A DNA stretch of 64,000 nucleotides from Saprospiraceae bacterium (GTDB taxonomy: Bacteria > Bacteroidota > Bacteroidia > Chitinophagales > Saprospiraceae): positions 1 through 64,000 of the forward strand of contig JABARE010000017.1 in assembly GCA_019187365.1 (NCBI GenBank). The letters are read 5' to 3'. How positions within the stretch are numbered: the stretch's first letter is position 1; each line of letters starts with the position of its first letter. The notes beneath the pieces were generated by a model, which saw only the letters and a list, made by a program, of their open reading frames with translations, did no database searches and was not told the origin of the DNA. This document shows positions 45,503 through 55,423 of the stretch, piece after piece. The position numbers and the translations under genes are program-made.

Positions 45503-48292
45503 TCAGGGCTTTTTGAGTTTATTGGCAAAGTCACCTCCCTTGAAAAAACTCATACGGGCAGGATCAATGTGTCTGCGCATGGCCGCATGAATCTGCTCCG
45601 GGGTAAGGCTCGCCATCTTGTTCTCCAGGTCATCAATGAAGCGGAAGGTCCGGTTCATCGGCAACATTCTGTTTAATGCGGATGCCAGAGCGTTATCTTG
45701 TGACCGGTTAACTTTTCGGGATTGAAGGAAACCATTTCTTGCATCCTCCACTTCCTGGGGCGTATATCCCTCTTTGAGTACGCGGTCGATTTCTTCGCGA
45801 AAAGCCGCCTCGAGCCGGTCCCTGTTTTCAGGAGCAAAAATGGCATACCCTAAAAATCCGCCATTGCGATCTTCTTCATCGGCAAAAAACTGCGACCCCA
45901 CACCATAACTGATGCCCTCCTTCTGCCGGATGCGCGCAGCCAGGCGGCTGTTGAGGAATCCCCCACCGAGTATGTAATTTCCAAGCATCAGCGCCGGGTA
46001 ATCCGGGTCGTCATCGCGCAAGGGAAGGTTCAATCCGGCAAGAAACATGGCGTTGGCTTTGTCAGGAGTTTCTATGTTGATGTTAACCGGAGCAACTTCT
46101 GCATATTTTTCCGGAACGCGCGCGTAGGGCACATCACTTTCCCAACCGCCGAGTTCTGCAGTCATCTGATTTTTAATGGCTGCCTCGTCGAAGTCTCCAA
46201 CGATGGCAAAGGTGGCGTTTCCGGCGCCGTAATATTTCCGGTGGAAAGCCCGGCAATCCTCGAGTTTCACGGTCTTAACCGCTTCGAGCTCTTCTTCGAT
46301 GCTGTTGTTGTAACGGATGTCCCCCTTTGGATAGGGATTGAGGTGACGGGCAAATGCGTTCTGAACAAGTGCGGTCGGATCCGATTGTTGTTCTTCAATG
46401 CCTGCGAGTTCTTCATTGCGCAGCTCTTCAAAATCCTTTTCGTTGAATGACGGCTTGCGAAGGATCTCGTTAACCAGGCTGAGAACGGCTGGCAGGTTTT
46501 CCCGCGTGGTCTGGATTGCAGCTGTCACCGTGCCGCTGCCACCGAAGATGCGCACCTGAGCTTTTAACTTGTCGAAGGCATCTTTGATTTCCTGTCGCGA
46601 CTTGGTCTCCGTTCCGCGATCGAGCATGTTAGCCACAAAGGAACTGATCGTTGCCTTCCCGTTCAGGTTTTGCTCGTTGCCAAAACGAAGGGTCAGGGTC
46701 GCCTGAACGAGGTTGCCCTTTGTCGCCTTTGGAAGAAATGCATAGCGCAGATCCCCGGCCTCACCACGATGGGTCCTGGCCTCGATGTTGGTACAGGAAG
46801 GATCAAAATCCTCTCCCTGGGCGACGAGAGCATCGCCTTTGTAATCCCTGACCAAGGCTTCCACGTCGGGTGCCGCAGGCACTTCAGCCCGGTTTGGCTT
46901 CTCCTCCGGGAAGAATATACCCGTGGTCCGGTTGGACGGCTTAAAGTAGGCCAACGCAACCCGCTGTACATCCTCAGGGGTGACTTTGCGTATGTTGTCG
47001 CGGTAAATGAACGCCAGTCTCCAGTCGCCCATGCCAATGTATTCGCTGATCGCGCGGCCAACAGACTCCGTGTTGCGGGTAAACAACTCGAAGTTCTTGA
47101 TCTGCTTGTTCTTTGCGCGTTCGACTTCTTCGGCTGTTGGCGGCAAGGTGCTTATGGCGTCAAGGGTTTGCATCATGGTATCAATGGCTGCCCGCGCATC
47201 GCTTTCCTTGCGCACCTGCGCACCGAAATATGCAAACCCCGGTTCCTTAAGGGTAGCGCACCAACCAAACTGGTTGGATGCCTTCTTGGATTCAACCAGG
47301 GCTTTGTACAAACGTCCAGACGGCTCTTGCGTCATGAGGTCAACCAGAATATCCACGGCAGCTGCATCCGGGTGCGAACCGGGAGGAATGTGGTAAAGGC
47401 ATCCGATGGCCTGAACATCGCCCACCCTGCGTAGGGTGACCTGACGCTCGCCATCCTGAACAGGCTCGGCCGTGTAGGTGGGATACAACGTGCGATCGGG
47501 TCGCGGGATCCTGGAGAAATATTCACTCACCATCCAAAGGGTCTTATCCGGATCGATCTTTCCGGCAACCATGAGCACCGCATTGTCGGGCTGGTAGTAT
47601 TTGCGGTAAAAGGCCTGCAGACGCTCTATGGGCACATTTTCGATGTCGGCTCGGGCTCCAATGGTCGATTTTCCATAGTTGTGCCAGAGGTATGCCGTAG
47701 ACATTATGCGCTCCATGAGTATGCTCGTGGGATCGTTCTCCCCCATTTCAAACTCGTTGCGCACAACAGTCATCTCACTGTCCAGGTCCTTCTTTGCAAT
47801 AAAGGAGTTGACCATGCGGTCTGCTTCGAGGTCCAGAGCCCAACGCAGGTTTTCTTCGGTGGCGGCAAAGGTCTCAAAGTAATTCGTCCGATCGTACCAG
47901 GTCGTGCCATTGGGACGTGCACCATGCTTGGTGAGCTCATTCGGAATGTCCGGATGGCGCGGGGTCCCCTTAAATACAAGGTGTTCGAGCAGGTGAGCCA
48001 TACCCGTCTCACCGTACCCTTCATGGCGAGAGCCTACCTTGTACGTTATGTTCACCGTGACCGTTTGCTTGGAAGGATCCGGAAACAAAAGGACCTGCAA
48101 ACCATTGTCCAGAAAATATTCGGTAATGCCTTCCACGGAAGCCCCTTTGCGGACTCCCTGGGGCAAGGTCTTGTAATCAATCGCCCGCTCGGCGGTGACA
48201 GCCACTTTAGCTTTCGCTGTCTTTTTCTGAGCATTCGCTCCTGCAGGCATCATCAGACATGCCGCAAGGAGCCATACGTACCAATTGCGCAT
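45503..48292 (-). CDS. Periplasmic M16 family zinc peptidase
   Basis: 929 residues with a signal peptide (WYVWLLAACLMMPAGANAQ). Two M16 halves are fused. The first carries the inverted zinc motif HLLEH (about residues 100-104, in GMAHLLEHLVFKGT) with the third ligand in ALDLEADRMV (about 180). The second half (from about 500, DLRYAFLPKATKGNLVQATL) lacks an HxxEH motif and is the structural half, as in pitrilysin-like proteins. It probably degrades peptides in the periplasm. Transcribed alone, with a good -7 element upstream and a strong terminator behind. Confidence 0.93.
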   Translation of the reverse strand: MRNWYVWLLAACLMMPAGANAQKKTAKAKVAVTAERAIDYKTLPQGVRKGASVEGITEYFLDNGLQVLLFPDPSKQTVTVNITYKVGSRHEGYGETGMAHLLEHLVFKGTPRHPDIPNELTKHGARPNGTTWYDRTNYFETFAATEENLRWALDLEADRMVNSFIAKKDLDSEMTVVRNEFEMGENDPTSILMERIMSTAYLWHNYGKSTIGARADIENVPIERLQAFYRKYYQPDNAVLMVAGKIDPDKTLWMVSEYFSRIPRPDRTLYPTYTAEPVQDGERQVTLRRVGDVQAIGCLYHIPPGSHPDAAAVDILVDLMTQEPSGRLYKALVESKKASNQFGWCATLKEPGFAYFGAQVRKESDARAAIDTMMQTLDAISTLPPTAEEVERAKNKQIKNFELFTRNTESVGRAISEYIGMGDWRLAFIYRDNIRKVTPEDVQRVALAYFKPSNRTTGIFFPEEKPNRAEVPAAPDVEALVRDYKGDALVAQGEDFDPSCTNIEARTHRGEAGDLRYAFLPKATKGNLVQATLTLRFGNEQNLNGKATISSFVANMLDRGTETKSRQEIKDAFDKLKAQVRIFGGSGTVTAAIQTTRENLPAVLSLVNEILRKPSFNEKDFEELRNEELAGIEEQQSDPTALVQNAFARHLNPYPKGDIRYNNSIEEELEAVKTVKLEDCRAFHRKYYGAGNATFAIVGDFDEAAIKNQMTAELGGWESDVPYARVPEKYAEVAPVNINIETPDKANAMFLAGLNLPLRDDDPDYPALMLGNYILGGGFLNSRLAARIRQKEGISYGVGSQFFADEEDRNGGFLGYAIFAPENRDRLEAAFREEIDRVLKEGYTPQEVEDARNGFLQSRKVNRSQDNALASALNRMLPMNRTFRFIDDLENKMASLTPEQIHAAMRRHIDPARMSFFKGGDFANKLKKP

Positions 48293-48346
48293 AAAAATTT
48301 ATTTTAATCGTTGAAAATGAAGTGTTCGATCTAGATATATCGCTGC

Positions 48347-48354
48347 CAAAGGTA
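48347..48354 (-). promoter_or_regulatory. -7 element of the M16 peptidase gene
   Basis: TACCTTTG on the minus strand fits TAnnTTTG exactly, about 55 bp before the ATG. No TTG is found at the expected -33 distance. Confidence 0.4.
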
Positions 48355-48497
48355 AAATATTTTCTACGAAATCCTTCGTAATAAAAAATTGATACCCTAA
48401 CCGCAAACTGCAATGGCTGCCTTCTGGTTGACCCCCCTACAGCCGTTTGTGGGCGCTCCGGATAACCGCTCAAGGGCACAAAAAGCCTGGAGCGGAT

Positions 48498-49364
48498 TCA
48501 CCTTCCTGGCCGGCTCTTGCGATGGATAACGATGGACGGGCGCGGTGCGCTGCCAATGGTATCAAGCCCCAGCCCAAACAGCGCAAAATCGTAACGGACA
48601 GGATCCAGCGGATCGAGCCTCCGGCAGGTCTCGCTGAGTTCGAGCACTGCCTTCCAGTCATTTTGTTTCCGACGAAGCATGCCAAGTTCCCGGGCAGATC
48701 GTTCCACATGCACGTCGAGCGGCATGAGCAGGCAGGCCGGGTCAAGGGATCTCCAGATGCCAAAATCCACGCCTGCATCATCCCTTCGTACCATCCATCT
48801 CAAAAACATCAGCAAGCGCTTGCAGCGAGATCCGGATGCGGGCGTTGAAAGGTGTTTGAGGGCATGTCCGGCGTGAGGAACGCGCTGCTCAAAATCTGCG
48901 CGAAGGCGAACCAGCCCGATGCCGATGTCAGACTGGCCTCCAGCCTGAGCGTTGGCCGAAGCTCGGGGTTCCTGAAAAAGGGATTCCAGGGAATTGCAAC
49001 CGCTGTAATAACTCTTAAAATAGTCCAGAAAACAGTTTGCGTCTTCCCCATTGAAAGTTCGGTGCACAAAGCGTGAGAACGGTTTGCGGTCGGCTTCCGT
49101 GTGGTTGCACACAAACTGCCAGGGCGCAAAATCCATCCATTCCATCAACTGAAGTGCTTTGTCGCAAATCGTTTTGCGTCTGCCCCACGACAACACGGCA
49201 GTCCACAAACCGGCAATTTCTATGTCCTGCTTTCGGGTAAACCGATGGGGAATGGAGATGGGGTCATCTGCGATGAAATCCGGCCGGTTGAACCGCAGCA
49301 CCAGGGGCTCCAGAAGCCGTCTCAGCTCATCAATTTCCCGGATCCTAGGCTCTCTTGCCGCCAT
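48498..49364 (-). CDS. TIGR02757/DUF2400 family protein
   Basis: 288 residues. Conserved family stretches are visible: DPISIPHRFTRKQDIEIAGL, LSWGRRKTICDKAL, CKRLLMFLRWMVRRDDAGVD, FGIW... LLMPLDVHVERSARELGML and DPVRYDFALFGLG. The pattern in the second half recalls helix-hairpin-helix DNA glycosylase-like folds, but no activity is established to my knowledge. It is 22 bp from the end of the next gene's start region (49386-52793) on the same strand, so cotranscription is possible. Confidence 0.85.
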   Translation of the reverse strand: MAAREPRIREIDELRRLLEPLVLRFNRPDFIADDPISIPHRFTRKQDIEIAGLWTAVLSWGRRKTICDKALQLMEWMDFAPWQFVCNHTEADRKPFSRFVHRTFNGEDANCFLDYFKSYYSGCNSLESLFQEPRASANAQAGGQSDIGIGLVRLRADFEQRVPHAGHALKHLSTPASGSRCKRLLMFLRWMVRRDDAGVDFGIWRSLDPACLLMPLDVHVERSARELGMLRRKQNDWKAVLELSETCRRLDPLDPVRYDFALFGLGLDTIGSAPRPSIVIHRKSRPGR

Positions 49365-49385
49365 GTTTACACTGACAGAAGTCGC

Positions 49386-52300
49386 TCAACGGACAACCGA
49401 AAAGAGGGAATGCCATACCTCAGCACGCTCTCCGCTGAGTTCGATCCGGTACAATCCCCCGGCAAACCCCTGTAACGGGATCTCCTTCGAATTGGTCCCC
49501 GGTTTGCAAGTACCGTGCAACAACAGGCGGCCCTGCAGGTCTCGCACCGACCAACGGGAAAATGCTGATTTTTCCCATAGAACTAACAAACGTTCGTTAG
49601 CAGGATTGGGATATAATCTAACCGGTATTCCATCATTTGTATCGCCGGTCGCAGTAAGTTGGGGAACCGTGCAAACCGCCGATGCCTTGCACCCTTTGCT
49701 GTCGTCGATCCAAAGTGTGTATTGCCCTGGCGACAAACCGGTGATCTCCGGCGTTCGATCTCCATTGCTCCACAGGTATAGGTAGGGGTTTGTCCCTCCA
49801 AAAACCGAGCCTTTGGCGCGGCCGTCGCTTCCAGTGCTCCCGGCAACATCAATCTGTACAAATAGCAATTCGGGACTGCCCACCTCAACTTCCACAACGG
49901 ACTTACATCCGTTGGCATCTGTTAAAAACGCCGTGTAGCGTCCTGAAGCAACCCCCAAAAGATCCTTGGTCGTGGCACCACTGGACCACAGCACGCCGAT
50001 CGGAGATCTGCCGGAAACAAAGTCCAGATAAATGCGTCCGTTTTGGTCGCCAAAGCAATCGACGTCGAAAATCAGCGACACGACACCCGGAGCGTCGAGG
50101 TTTATTAGGGTTACACGGGTCTCCGCACTGCACCCGGCCGAATCAATGACCCGGAGGGTATAATCTCCGGTTGGCAGGCTGTCCAGACTCTGGCCCTCCC
50201 GGCCTCCCGACCAAAAGAAACGGTAATCTCCGCCGCTGCCTCCCGAGGCTTGTGCGCGGAGCGCTCCGCCCGATTCGGGACAAGCGGGTGTGGCGGAGGC
50301 CAGAACGTTTATTTCGGGATTGACCACCAGGGAAACTTCGTGCAGGCTGTCGCAGCCGTTCACTGCGCGGAAGTGAAACCGTTCGACGGCATCCGAGTAA
50401 TATGCTTTTCCCGCAAAGCTGTCGGCGTAACATAGGAAGAGCGATTCGCTGGTCCGGAACACGGGCAAAACCTCGAGTTCGGTGGTCAACAGGCTATCGC
50501 ATCCGTTGGATGCTTCGAGGGTGTCGCGATAAACCCCAGTGGCGTGATAGGAGCTCAGGCCAACGCGCAGGGTGTCTCCCTGGCAAATTCTCCTTTGCTG
50601 GCTGAAGTGGTTGTCGTACACATAGAGATTTACCTCGTGCCGGGAATGTTGTGTACCACGCCATACCTCAACCCAGAGTGGGCCAGGCTGTTCAACGCTT
50701 ACCGTTTTTGTCGTATCGCCGGTTGACCAGAGGTAGCGCGCTCGGCGTATTCCAGCGTCAAAAGTTCGCGACTGCCCATCGCACAGCGGCAGGGCACATT
50801 GGGCTACCGAGTCGGCACTGCGCCAGTGAACGGCTATGCTGAAGTCCACCATGGCATCGACGCCGGCGTCAAATTTGTTGTCGTTGGTGATAAAATGCCA
50901 AGTGCCGGCAGGATCGAAATTGCCGAGGATGCGGGTATAGGTCTTTATGCCGTCGAATCCCGCCGGTTCAATGGAATTAGGGGTGTGTTTGGGATTGGCA
51001 ATGCCCGTGGTGGGAGGTCCGGTGTAAGTCGTTATTACATCGCGCGTCCAGGATTTGCCATTTGGCCGCACGGTCATGTGCAGAGCCACATGCACGTCGC
51101 GGGCCCAGGCCGGAACCGATGCATACAGGCTCTGGGGCACCACCAGGCTGTCCCGGTTCGTCCCCTGATCTGCAATCATGGTGAATCCCACCGATGCAGA
51201 ATCCCGAAAACCGGGAATCACAGGACACCCGAGGTTCACCAGAAAATCGCCTAATTGGATGGTGTCCGGCGCAGAATATTCCGTGCATCGGTCTGAAACA
51301 GCGGCCCGGTAAATGCCCGATTGAGAGATGGGCAAAACCGTATCGTGGAACGCCGGGAGTTGGTAATCGTAATGGTACCAGTCGTATTGAAATTGGCTGC
51401 CAACGGGTCGAACGCGCAATTCGGTTCCGTCGCCTTCGAAATGCGGCACCGGCTCGGTGGTCCAGGTCTCCGGAAGAAAGGCTGGAAGAACACATGACTT
51501 GGTCTGTACTTTATAGCGCAACAACGCCGCCGGTTCGGCTCCAAAGCCCTTGCTGAAATTAATTCCGTACGAGGTGAGGTGGCAATAACTCATGATCGTG
51601 CCACCCTCTGTGGGCATGGGCCCGGGAGTACATCCGCCTTCAGTCGCCCTGCAGTTGTCGAGCGCCTCATTCCGGAAAGGCCCCCAGGCGCAGGCGTGGG
51701 TATGGGGCGAACCAAAGTTGTGCCCTAACTCGTGGGCCATGACTTCCACACTCCAGCTGTAGGCGGGCAACTGGTTGAAGGAATTGTAGATGTAAGCAAA
51801 TGAATGGGGTCCTCCCGCACCATTCGTGGAATAGCAGAGCGTTCCGAGGAAAGCCACGCCTCCTGGCTCAGCAGGTTTATAGGTGGTCACCAGTTGAGCC
51901 AGGTTGCCGGTAAAGTTGTTTTGCCGGTAACCGCTGTAGTGGTAAAGTATACTGGACAGTTCAGTGTGAAGAAATGGATCTTTGGTTGTCCACACCATGA
52001 TGTCGGAGATCTCTATTCCTATGCCGTCGTTATAATAAAGGGTCTTAACCACATTGAACAGAGAACCGACATAATTTTTGACCTGTACCGCACTTTTGTT
52101 GCGATCCAGAAAGAGTTGGTAATCACATTCGAGGAAGATCTTTACCGTTTTGCATCGATCGGGATAGATGGTATCCGGTGAAGCAGGGACCGGAAGCGGG
52201 CTCTCCATGGTTGCACACTCGAACAAAGGCCGGACTGTCTGGTCTCTTTCCGCATAGAGGATGTGTAAGGCCCCATCACCTTGTTCAATGGTTTTTCCAA

Positions 52301-52793
52301 GTACAAAATTTCCCGCTTCCGGGATGGAGATCACACCCGCAAGTTCACCATCGAATGCAGAAAGCGCTGCAAACGATTGGGGATATTCGGCCACTACCCC
52401 GCGGTAGTGCCGTGCCTCACTGGCATTGATGGCCGAGTGCGAGCCGTCAGATTGCAATAGGCGGGACCCGGGGCCAAAGATGTTGTGGTGCACGAGCATC
52501 AGCGTAAAATGGCGACCTCCGGGGGCAGTGAGCGAAATGGAGACCTGTTCGGGGCCTTCAACCAGGAGTCTGGACACTACCCCGGCCAGAAGGTCAAACT
52601 GCAACACCCCTTTATTGGGATTGTCCGCTGAACTGACTCCCGTAGAATGAGGCACCAGACAGGCTAGCGGGGCATACTGGCTGCCTCGAGCCAGATTGTC
52701 ACGGTATTCCTTCCACAACGGGCGTTCCTGAGCGAACGCAGAAGTAAGCGAGACCAAAGCCAGCCATAGGCAACATATTGGAGACCCTCTCAT
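49386..52793 (-). CDS. T9SS-secreted M12B-like metalloprotease with SprB-type repeats
   Basis: About 1135 residues from the ATG at 52793 (MRGSPICCLWLALVSLTSAF, then AQ, is the signal peptide). A propeptide region is followed by a reprolysin-like catalytic domain with HELGHNFGSPH (about residues 352-362) and a downstream Met-turn-like IMSYCHL. Then come a beta region with ICQGDTLRVGLSSYHATGVY and GCDSL repeats like those in the gene at 1310, SprB-type repeats (GDQNGRIYLDFVSGRSPIGV, then LWSSGATTKDL), and a type A sorting domain (LYPNPANERLLVLW... GGLYRIELSGE). It is likely a cell-surface or secreted protease. Confidence 0.9.
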   Translation of the reverse strand: MRGSPICCLWLALVSLTSAFAQERPLWKEYRDNLARGSQYAPLACLVPHSTGVSSADNPNKGVLQFDLLAGVVSRLLVEGPEQVSISLTAPGGRHFTLMLVHHNIFGPGSRLLQSDGSHSAINASEARHYRGVVAEYPQSFAALSAFDGELAGVISIPEAGNFVLGKTIEQGDGALHILYAERDQTVRPLFECATMESPLPVPASPDTIYPDRCKTVKIFLECDYQLFLDRNKSAVQVKNYVGSLFNVVKTLYYNDGIGIEISDIMVWTTKDPFLHTELSSILYHYSGYRQNNFTGNLAQLVTTYKPAEPGGVAFLGTLCYSTNGAGGPHSFAYIYNSFNQLPAYSWSVEVMAHELGHNFGSPHTHACAWGPFRNEALDNCRATEGGCTPGPMPTEGGTIMSYCHLTSYGINFSKGFGAEPAALLRYKVQTKSCVLPAFLPETWTTEPVPHFEGDGTELRVRPVGSQFQYDWYHYDYQLPAFHDTVLPISQSGIYRAAVSDRCTEYSAPDTIQLGDFLVNLGCPVIPGFRDSASVGFTMIADQGTNRDSLVVPQSLYASVPAWARDVHVALHMTVRPNGKSWTRDVITTYTGPPTTGIANPKHTPNSIEPAGFDGIKTYTRILGNFDPAGTWHFITNDNKFDAGVDAMVDFSIAVHWRSADSVAQCALPLCDGQSRTFDAGIRRARYLWSTGDTTKTVSVEQPGPLWVEVWRGTQHSRHEVNLYVYDNHFSQQRRICQGDTLRVGLSSYHATGVYRDTLEASNGCDSLLTTELEVLPVFRTSESLFLCYADSFAGKAYYSDAVERFHFRAVNGCDSLHEVSLVVNPEINVLASATPACPESGGALRAQASGGSGGDYRFFWSGGREGQSLDSLPTGDYTLRVIDSAGCSAETRVTLINLDAPGVVSLIFDVDCFGDQNGRIYLDFVSGRSPIGVLWSSGATTKDLLGVASGRYTAFLTDANGCKSVVEVEVGSPELLFVQIDVAGSTGSDGRAKGSVFGGTNPYLYLWSNGDRTPEITGLSPGQYTLWIDDSKGCKASAVCTVPQLTATGDTNDGIPVRLYPNPANERLLVLWEKSAFSRWSVRDLQGRLLLHGTCKPGTNSKEIPLQGFAGGLYRIELSGERAEVWHSLFSVVR
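49583..49600. repeat. Near-perfect AACGTT-family palindrome in coding sequence
   Basis: CTAACAAACGTTCGTTAG pairs at 8 of 9 positions. It lies in the T9SS sorting-domain part of the metalloprotease gene. It belongs to the same motif family as 26453-26485, 35782-35799 and 63237-63274. Confidence 0.5.
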
Positions 52794-53031
52794 AGACCAC
52801 TCGGCGGGCATTTGATTTCCCGCTACGGGTAAAGATCCGAAAACAAGTGCAAGCGCTTCAGGCCCCCCTGCACATTTTAAGCGATACCATTTTCAATTAT
52901 TTACACTACTAAAAATAATAATATATATAAATTAGCACCGGATTAGGGCCAAAAAGCAGGGGTAAACCCTGAAAATTAAATAAAATATGAAAAAAATAAA
53001 TTTTAAATTACATATTAATAAAAAACATATA

Positions 53032-53039
53032 TAATTTTG
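53032..53039 (+). promoter_or_regulatory. -7 element of the DUF2007 gene
   Basis: TAATTTTG fits TAnnTTTG, 20 bp before the ATG at 53059. The 150 bp upstream are strikingly A/T-rich; no clear TTG is found at the -33 position. Confidence 0.4.
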
Positions 53040-53058
53040 TCAACTAAAACCCTCGACT

Positions 53059-53256
53059 ATGCATGGTTGGAGAAAAGTGCTTTCCCTGGCGGATGCCTAC
53101 AAGGCCGAGCTCAAGAAAGTGCTCTTGCTAAGAAACGGCATTGAGGCGATTGTGGAAAGCAAGGCACGTACGAACCGGCTGGCGGCAGATCTCTATGTAC
53201 GCGAAGGCCAGTACGAAATCGCGAGCATATTGCTTTTTGAGAACGAAGAGGACTAG
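53059..53256 (+). CDS. DUF2007-like small protein
   Basis: 65 residues: WRKVLSLADAYKAELKKVLL, then RNGIEAIVESKA and LYVREGQYEIASILL. The W-K-V start, the Y-x-AEL-x-K-x-xL helix, the GI-x-A-x-V strand and the final LYV strand plus helix match DUF2007, small ferredoxin-fold proteins sometimes called putative signal transducers. Binding partner unknown. The gene has its own -7 element and ends eight bases before a convergent small ORF. Confidence 0.72.
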   Translation: MHGWRKVLSLADAYKAELKKVLLLRNGIEAIVESKARTNRLAADLYVREGQYEIASILLFENEED

Positions 53257-53263
53257 TTCCCGC

Positions 53264-53389
53264 TCAAAAGTCCAATTGAAAATTCTTCTGGTAAATATAA
53301 ACCAGGAGCAGGCAGAACAGAAATAAGAACAAGAGGAAAAACACAAAGCACCTTCCCTTGCTGCCTTTGCTCAATTCGTTGATTTCCAT
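53264..53389 (-). CDS. Possible 41-residue single-pass membrane peptide
   Basis: An ATG at 53389 opens a short frame: MEINELSKGSKGRCFVFFLL, then FLFLFCLLLVYIYQKNFQLDF and TGA. A charged N-terminus, one 20-residue hydrophobic helix and a short polar tail fit a small membrane protein. It lies 88 bp after the aminopeptidase P stop on the same strand. Only reading frame and composition support it, and it could be chance. Confidence 0.4.
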   Translation of the reverse strand: MEINELSKGSKGRCFVFFLLFLFLFCLLLVYIYQKNFQLDF

Positions 53390-53477
53390 GAGGCTCGATT
53401 ATGGCCACAAAGTAAAGTCAATTTTGCCGATTCGGCAAAACTTGCTGCCGGATAAAATTGCAGGGGCCCTGGGCCGG

Positions 53478-55271
53478 TCAGATCGCTTTGCACTTCGCTT
53501 TTAGCCACTTGCGTTCCCCGGCATCCAGAAGGGGGGCCAGGCACCGGAAAACTTCCTTGTGATAGGCGTTAAGCCATTGCACAGCGGGGCGGTTCATCAT
53601 TGGCAGGTGAAGCAGGCTGGTTTCGATGGGAAACAAGGTTACGGTGTCGAAGCGCAGAAATGCTGCCCCCTTTGCCGACTCGTGCGGAATGCTGAGCACC
53701 AGGTTCTCAATGCGTATTCCATGGGATCCCTCCTCGTAATAACCGGGTTCGTTGGAAGTGAGCATGCCTGAGGTAAAAGGGGTTTGCCCCCTTTGATTCC
53801 ATGCCGTTACAAATCCCTGTGGGGGTTCGTGTACGTTCATAAAATACCCCACGCCATGGCCCGTCCCGTGACCGTAGTTCAACCCGGCCTGCCACAGATA
53901 CTGGCGTGCGAGTGCATCGAGTTGAATGCCTTTGGTACCTTCCGGAAAAATGGCACCCGCCAGGGCGATGTGCCCCATGAGTACTGCGGTGTAGTGCTTT
54001 TTGATTTTTAGTGGCTGGGGGCTGAGGGCTATCGTCCGCGTGATGTCGGTGGTTCCGTCGAAGTATTGGCCCCCAGAATCGACGAGCAGGATGCCGCGGG
54101 CTGTGATCCGGGCAGCGGTTGCGGCTTCGGGTTTATAATGTATGATGGCCCCGTTGGAGCGGTATCCGACGATGGCATCAAAACTTTCACCGACATAATG
54201 GGGCTGCAGGGAACGAAACCGTGCGATTTGCATCGCAAAATCGTATTCCGTTACCGACTTCTTCTTTTTGAGCTGCTTTTCAAGCCAGATAAATGCCCGT
54301 ACCAGCGCCACGCCGTCCTTCACCATGACCCCGCGCAGGTGCTTTTGTTCAACCGGGCTTTTGACGGCCTTCATGAGCATCACAGGGCTGGGCAATTCGA
54401 TGGCCGTTCCGGATGGAAGCATATGGGCCAGGCGGGCATTGAAGGTTCCCGGGTCGATCAACATGCGCGTTTGCGGATCGAGCCCTGAGACCAAAGCGTC
54501 GATTTCCTGATAAGATCTGCACAAAATGCCATCCGACTCCATAAGAGCTGCCAGTTTTGCCGATATTTTACCCGGCGGGACGAACAATTCTGCGCGATCG
54601 GAAAAGACGGCCAGATAGGCCACAAATACCGGGTTGCAGCGCACGTCATTGCCCCGCAGGTTGAGCAGGTAGGCAATCTCGTCCAGTGCCGACAACAACA
54701 TTCCATCCGCTCCGGATTTGCGCACCAGTTCCCGCAATTTGCGCAGTTTTTGGCCACGGCTCGCGCCGGCCCACTTCCGGGGGTGTTCGTAAACCGGCGC
54801 ACCGTCGAGGGGAGGCTGCTCTTCCCAGATCTCGGCGATCAGGTCGCCCGTATCCCTCAGAACAATTTGGCTTTCCTCGAATAATTTTCCAAACATGCGC
54901 ACCTGGGAAAGCGAAAATGCAGCAAAGTCGCAGCCGACAACCTGACCAGGCTTCAATTGTCCGCAGAGCCAGTCGACGTATTCCGCCTGAGTTTGTACCA
55001 GCAGCTTGTGCAATTGAATGCCCGTGCCCGCCAACTCGCGCTCCGCCTGCAAAAAATATCGGGCATCCGTCCACAGACCAGCGTGCCGGGACGTAACAAT
55101 GACGGTGCCTGCCGAGCCCGTAAAACCGGATATCCACTTGCGGTAGGCCCAGTGTTCCGGCACATACTCGCTCTGGTGCGGGTCGGCCGACGGAACGATG
55201 CAGGCGTCGATTTTGCGCAATGCCATCAGGGCCCGTAGAGCGGTTACCCGCGCTGGTACATTCTTCATCAT
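53478..55271 (-). CDS. Xaa-Pro aminopeptidase (M24B, aminopeptidase P)
   Basis: 597 residues, matching the three-domain APP1-like form. N-terminal creatinase-type domain (RALMALRKIDACIVPSADPH, SGFTGSAGTVIV), a second such domain, and the C-terminal pita-bread catalytic domain from about 300. Metal ligands are visible: two Asp in LLVDSGGQYFDGTTDITRT, His in GTGHGVGYFMNVHEP, Glu in SNEPGYYEEGSHGIRIEN and the final Glu in the IRIENLV segment. It removes N-terminal residues ahead of proline. No signal peptide, so cytoplasmic. Confidence 0.95.
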   Translation of the reverse strand: MMKNVPARVTALRALMALRKIDACIVPSADPHQSEYVPEHWAYRKWISGFTGSAGTVIVTSRHAGLWTDARYFLQAERELAGTGIQLHKLLVQTQAEYVDWLCGQLKPGQVVGCDFAAFSLSQVRMFGKLFEESQIVLRDTGDLIAEIWEEQPPLDGAPVYEHPRKWAGASRGQKLRKLRELVRKSGADGMLLSALDEIAYLLNLRGNDVRCNPVFVAYLAVFSDRAELFVPPGKISAKLAALMESDGILCRSYQEIDALVSGLDPQTRMLIDPGTFNARLAHMLPSGTAIELPSPVMLMKAVKSPVEQKHLRGVMVKDGVALVRAFIWLEKQLKKKKSVTEYDFAMQIARFRSLQPHYVGESFDAIVGYRSNGAIIHYKPEAATAARITARGILLVDSGGQYFDGTTDITRTIALSPQPLKIKKHYTAVLMGHIALAGAIFPEGTKGIQLDALARQYLWQAGLNYGHGTGHGVGYFMNVHEPPQGFVTAWNQRGQTPFTSGMLTSNEPGYYEEGSHGIRIENLVLSIPHESAKGAAFLRFDTVTLFPIETSLLHLPMMNRPAVQWLNAYHKEVFRCLAPLLDAGERKWLKAKCKAI

Positions 55272-55312
55272 TCTATATATTAATAAAAATTATAATATGT
55301 TTAGAATTTAGC

Positions 55313-55320
55313 TACATTTG
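55313..55320 (+). promoter_or_regulatory. -7 element upstream of rpoN
   Basis: TACATTTG fits TAnnTTTG. Transcription would start near 55327 and give a leader of about 97 nt. No TTG lies at the -33 distance. The leader contains a tRNA-like 3' fragment (see findings). Confidence 0.35.
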
Positions 55321-55423
55321 CCTTGCAATGTTACGAAGAATTGGACATGGCCGGCCCACCAGTGGGCAGGCGGTGCAGGATTCGAACTTGTGGCCCGTTC
55401 CCGTTGTTTCCTAGAAGAGAATT

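Noticed and set aside
55350..55420. Functional tRNA gene upstream of rpoN
   Set aside because: T stem pairs poorly, and no anticodon or D arm could be folded.
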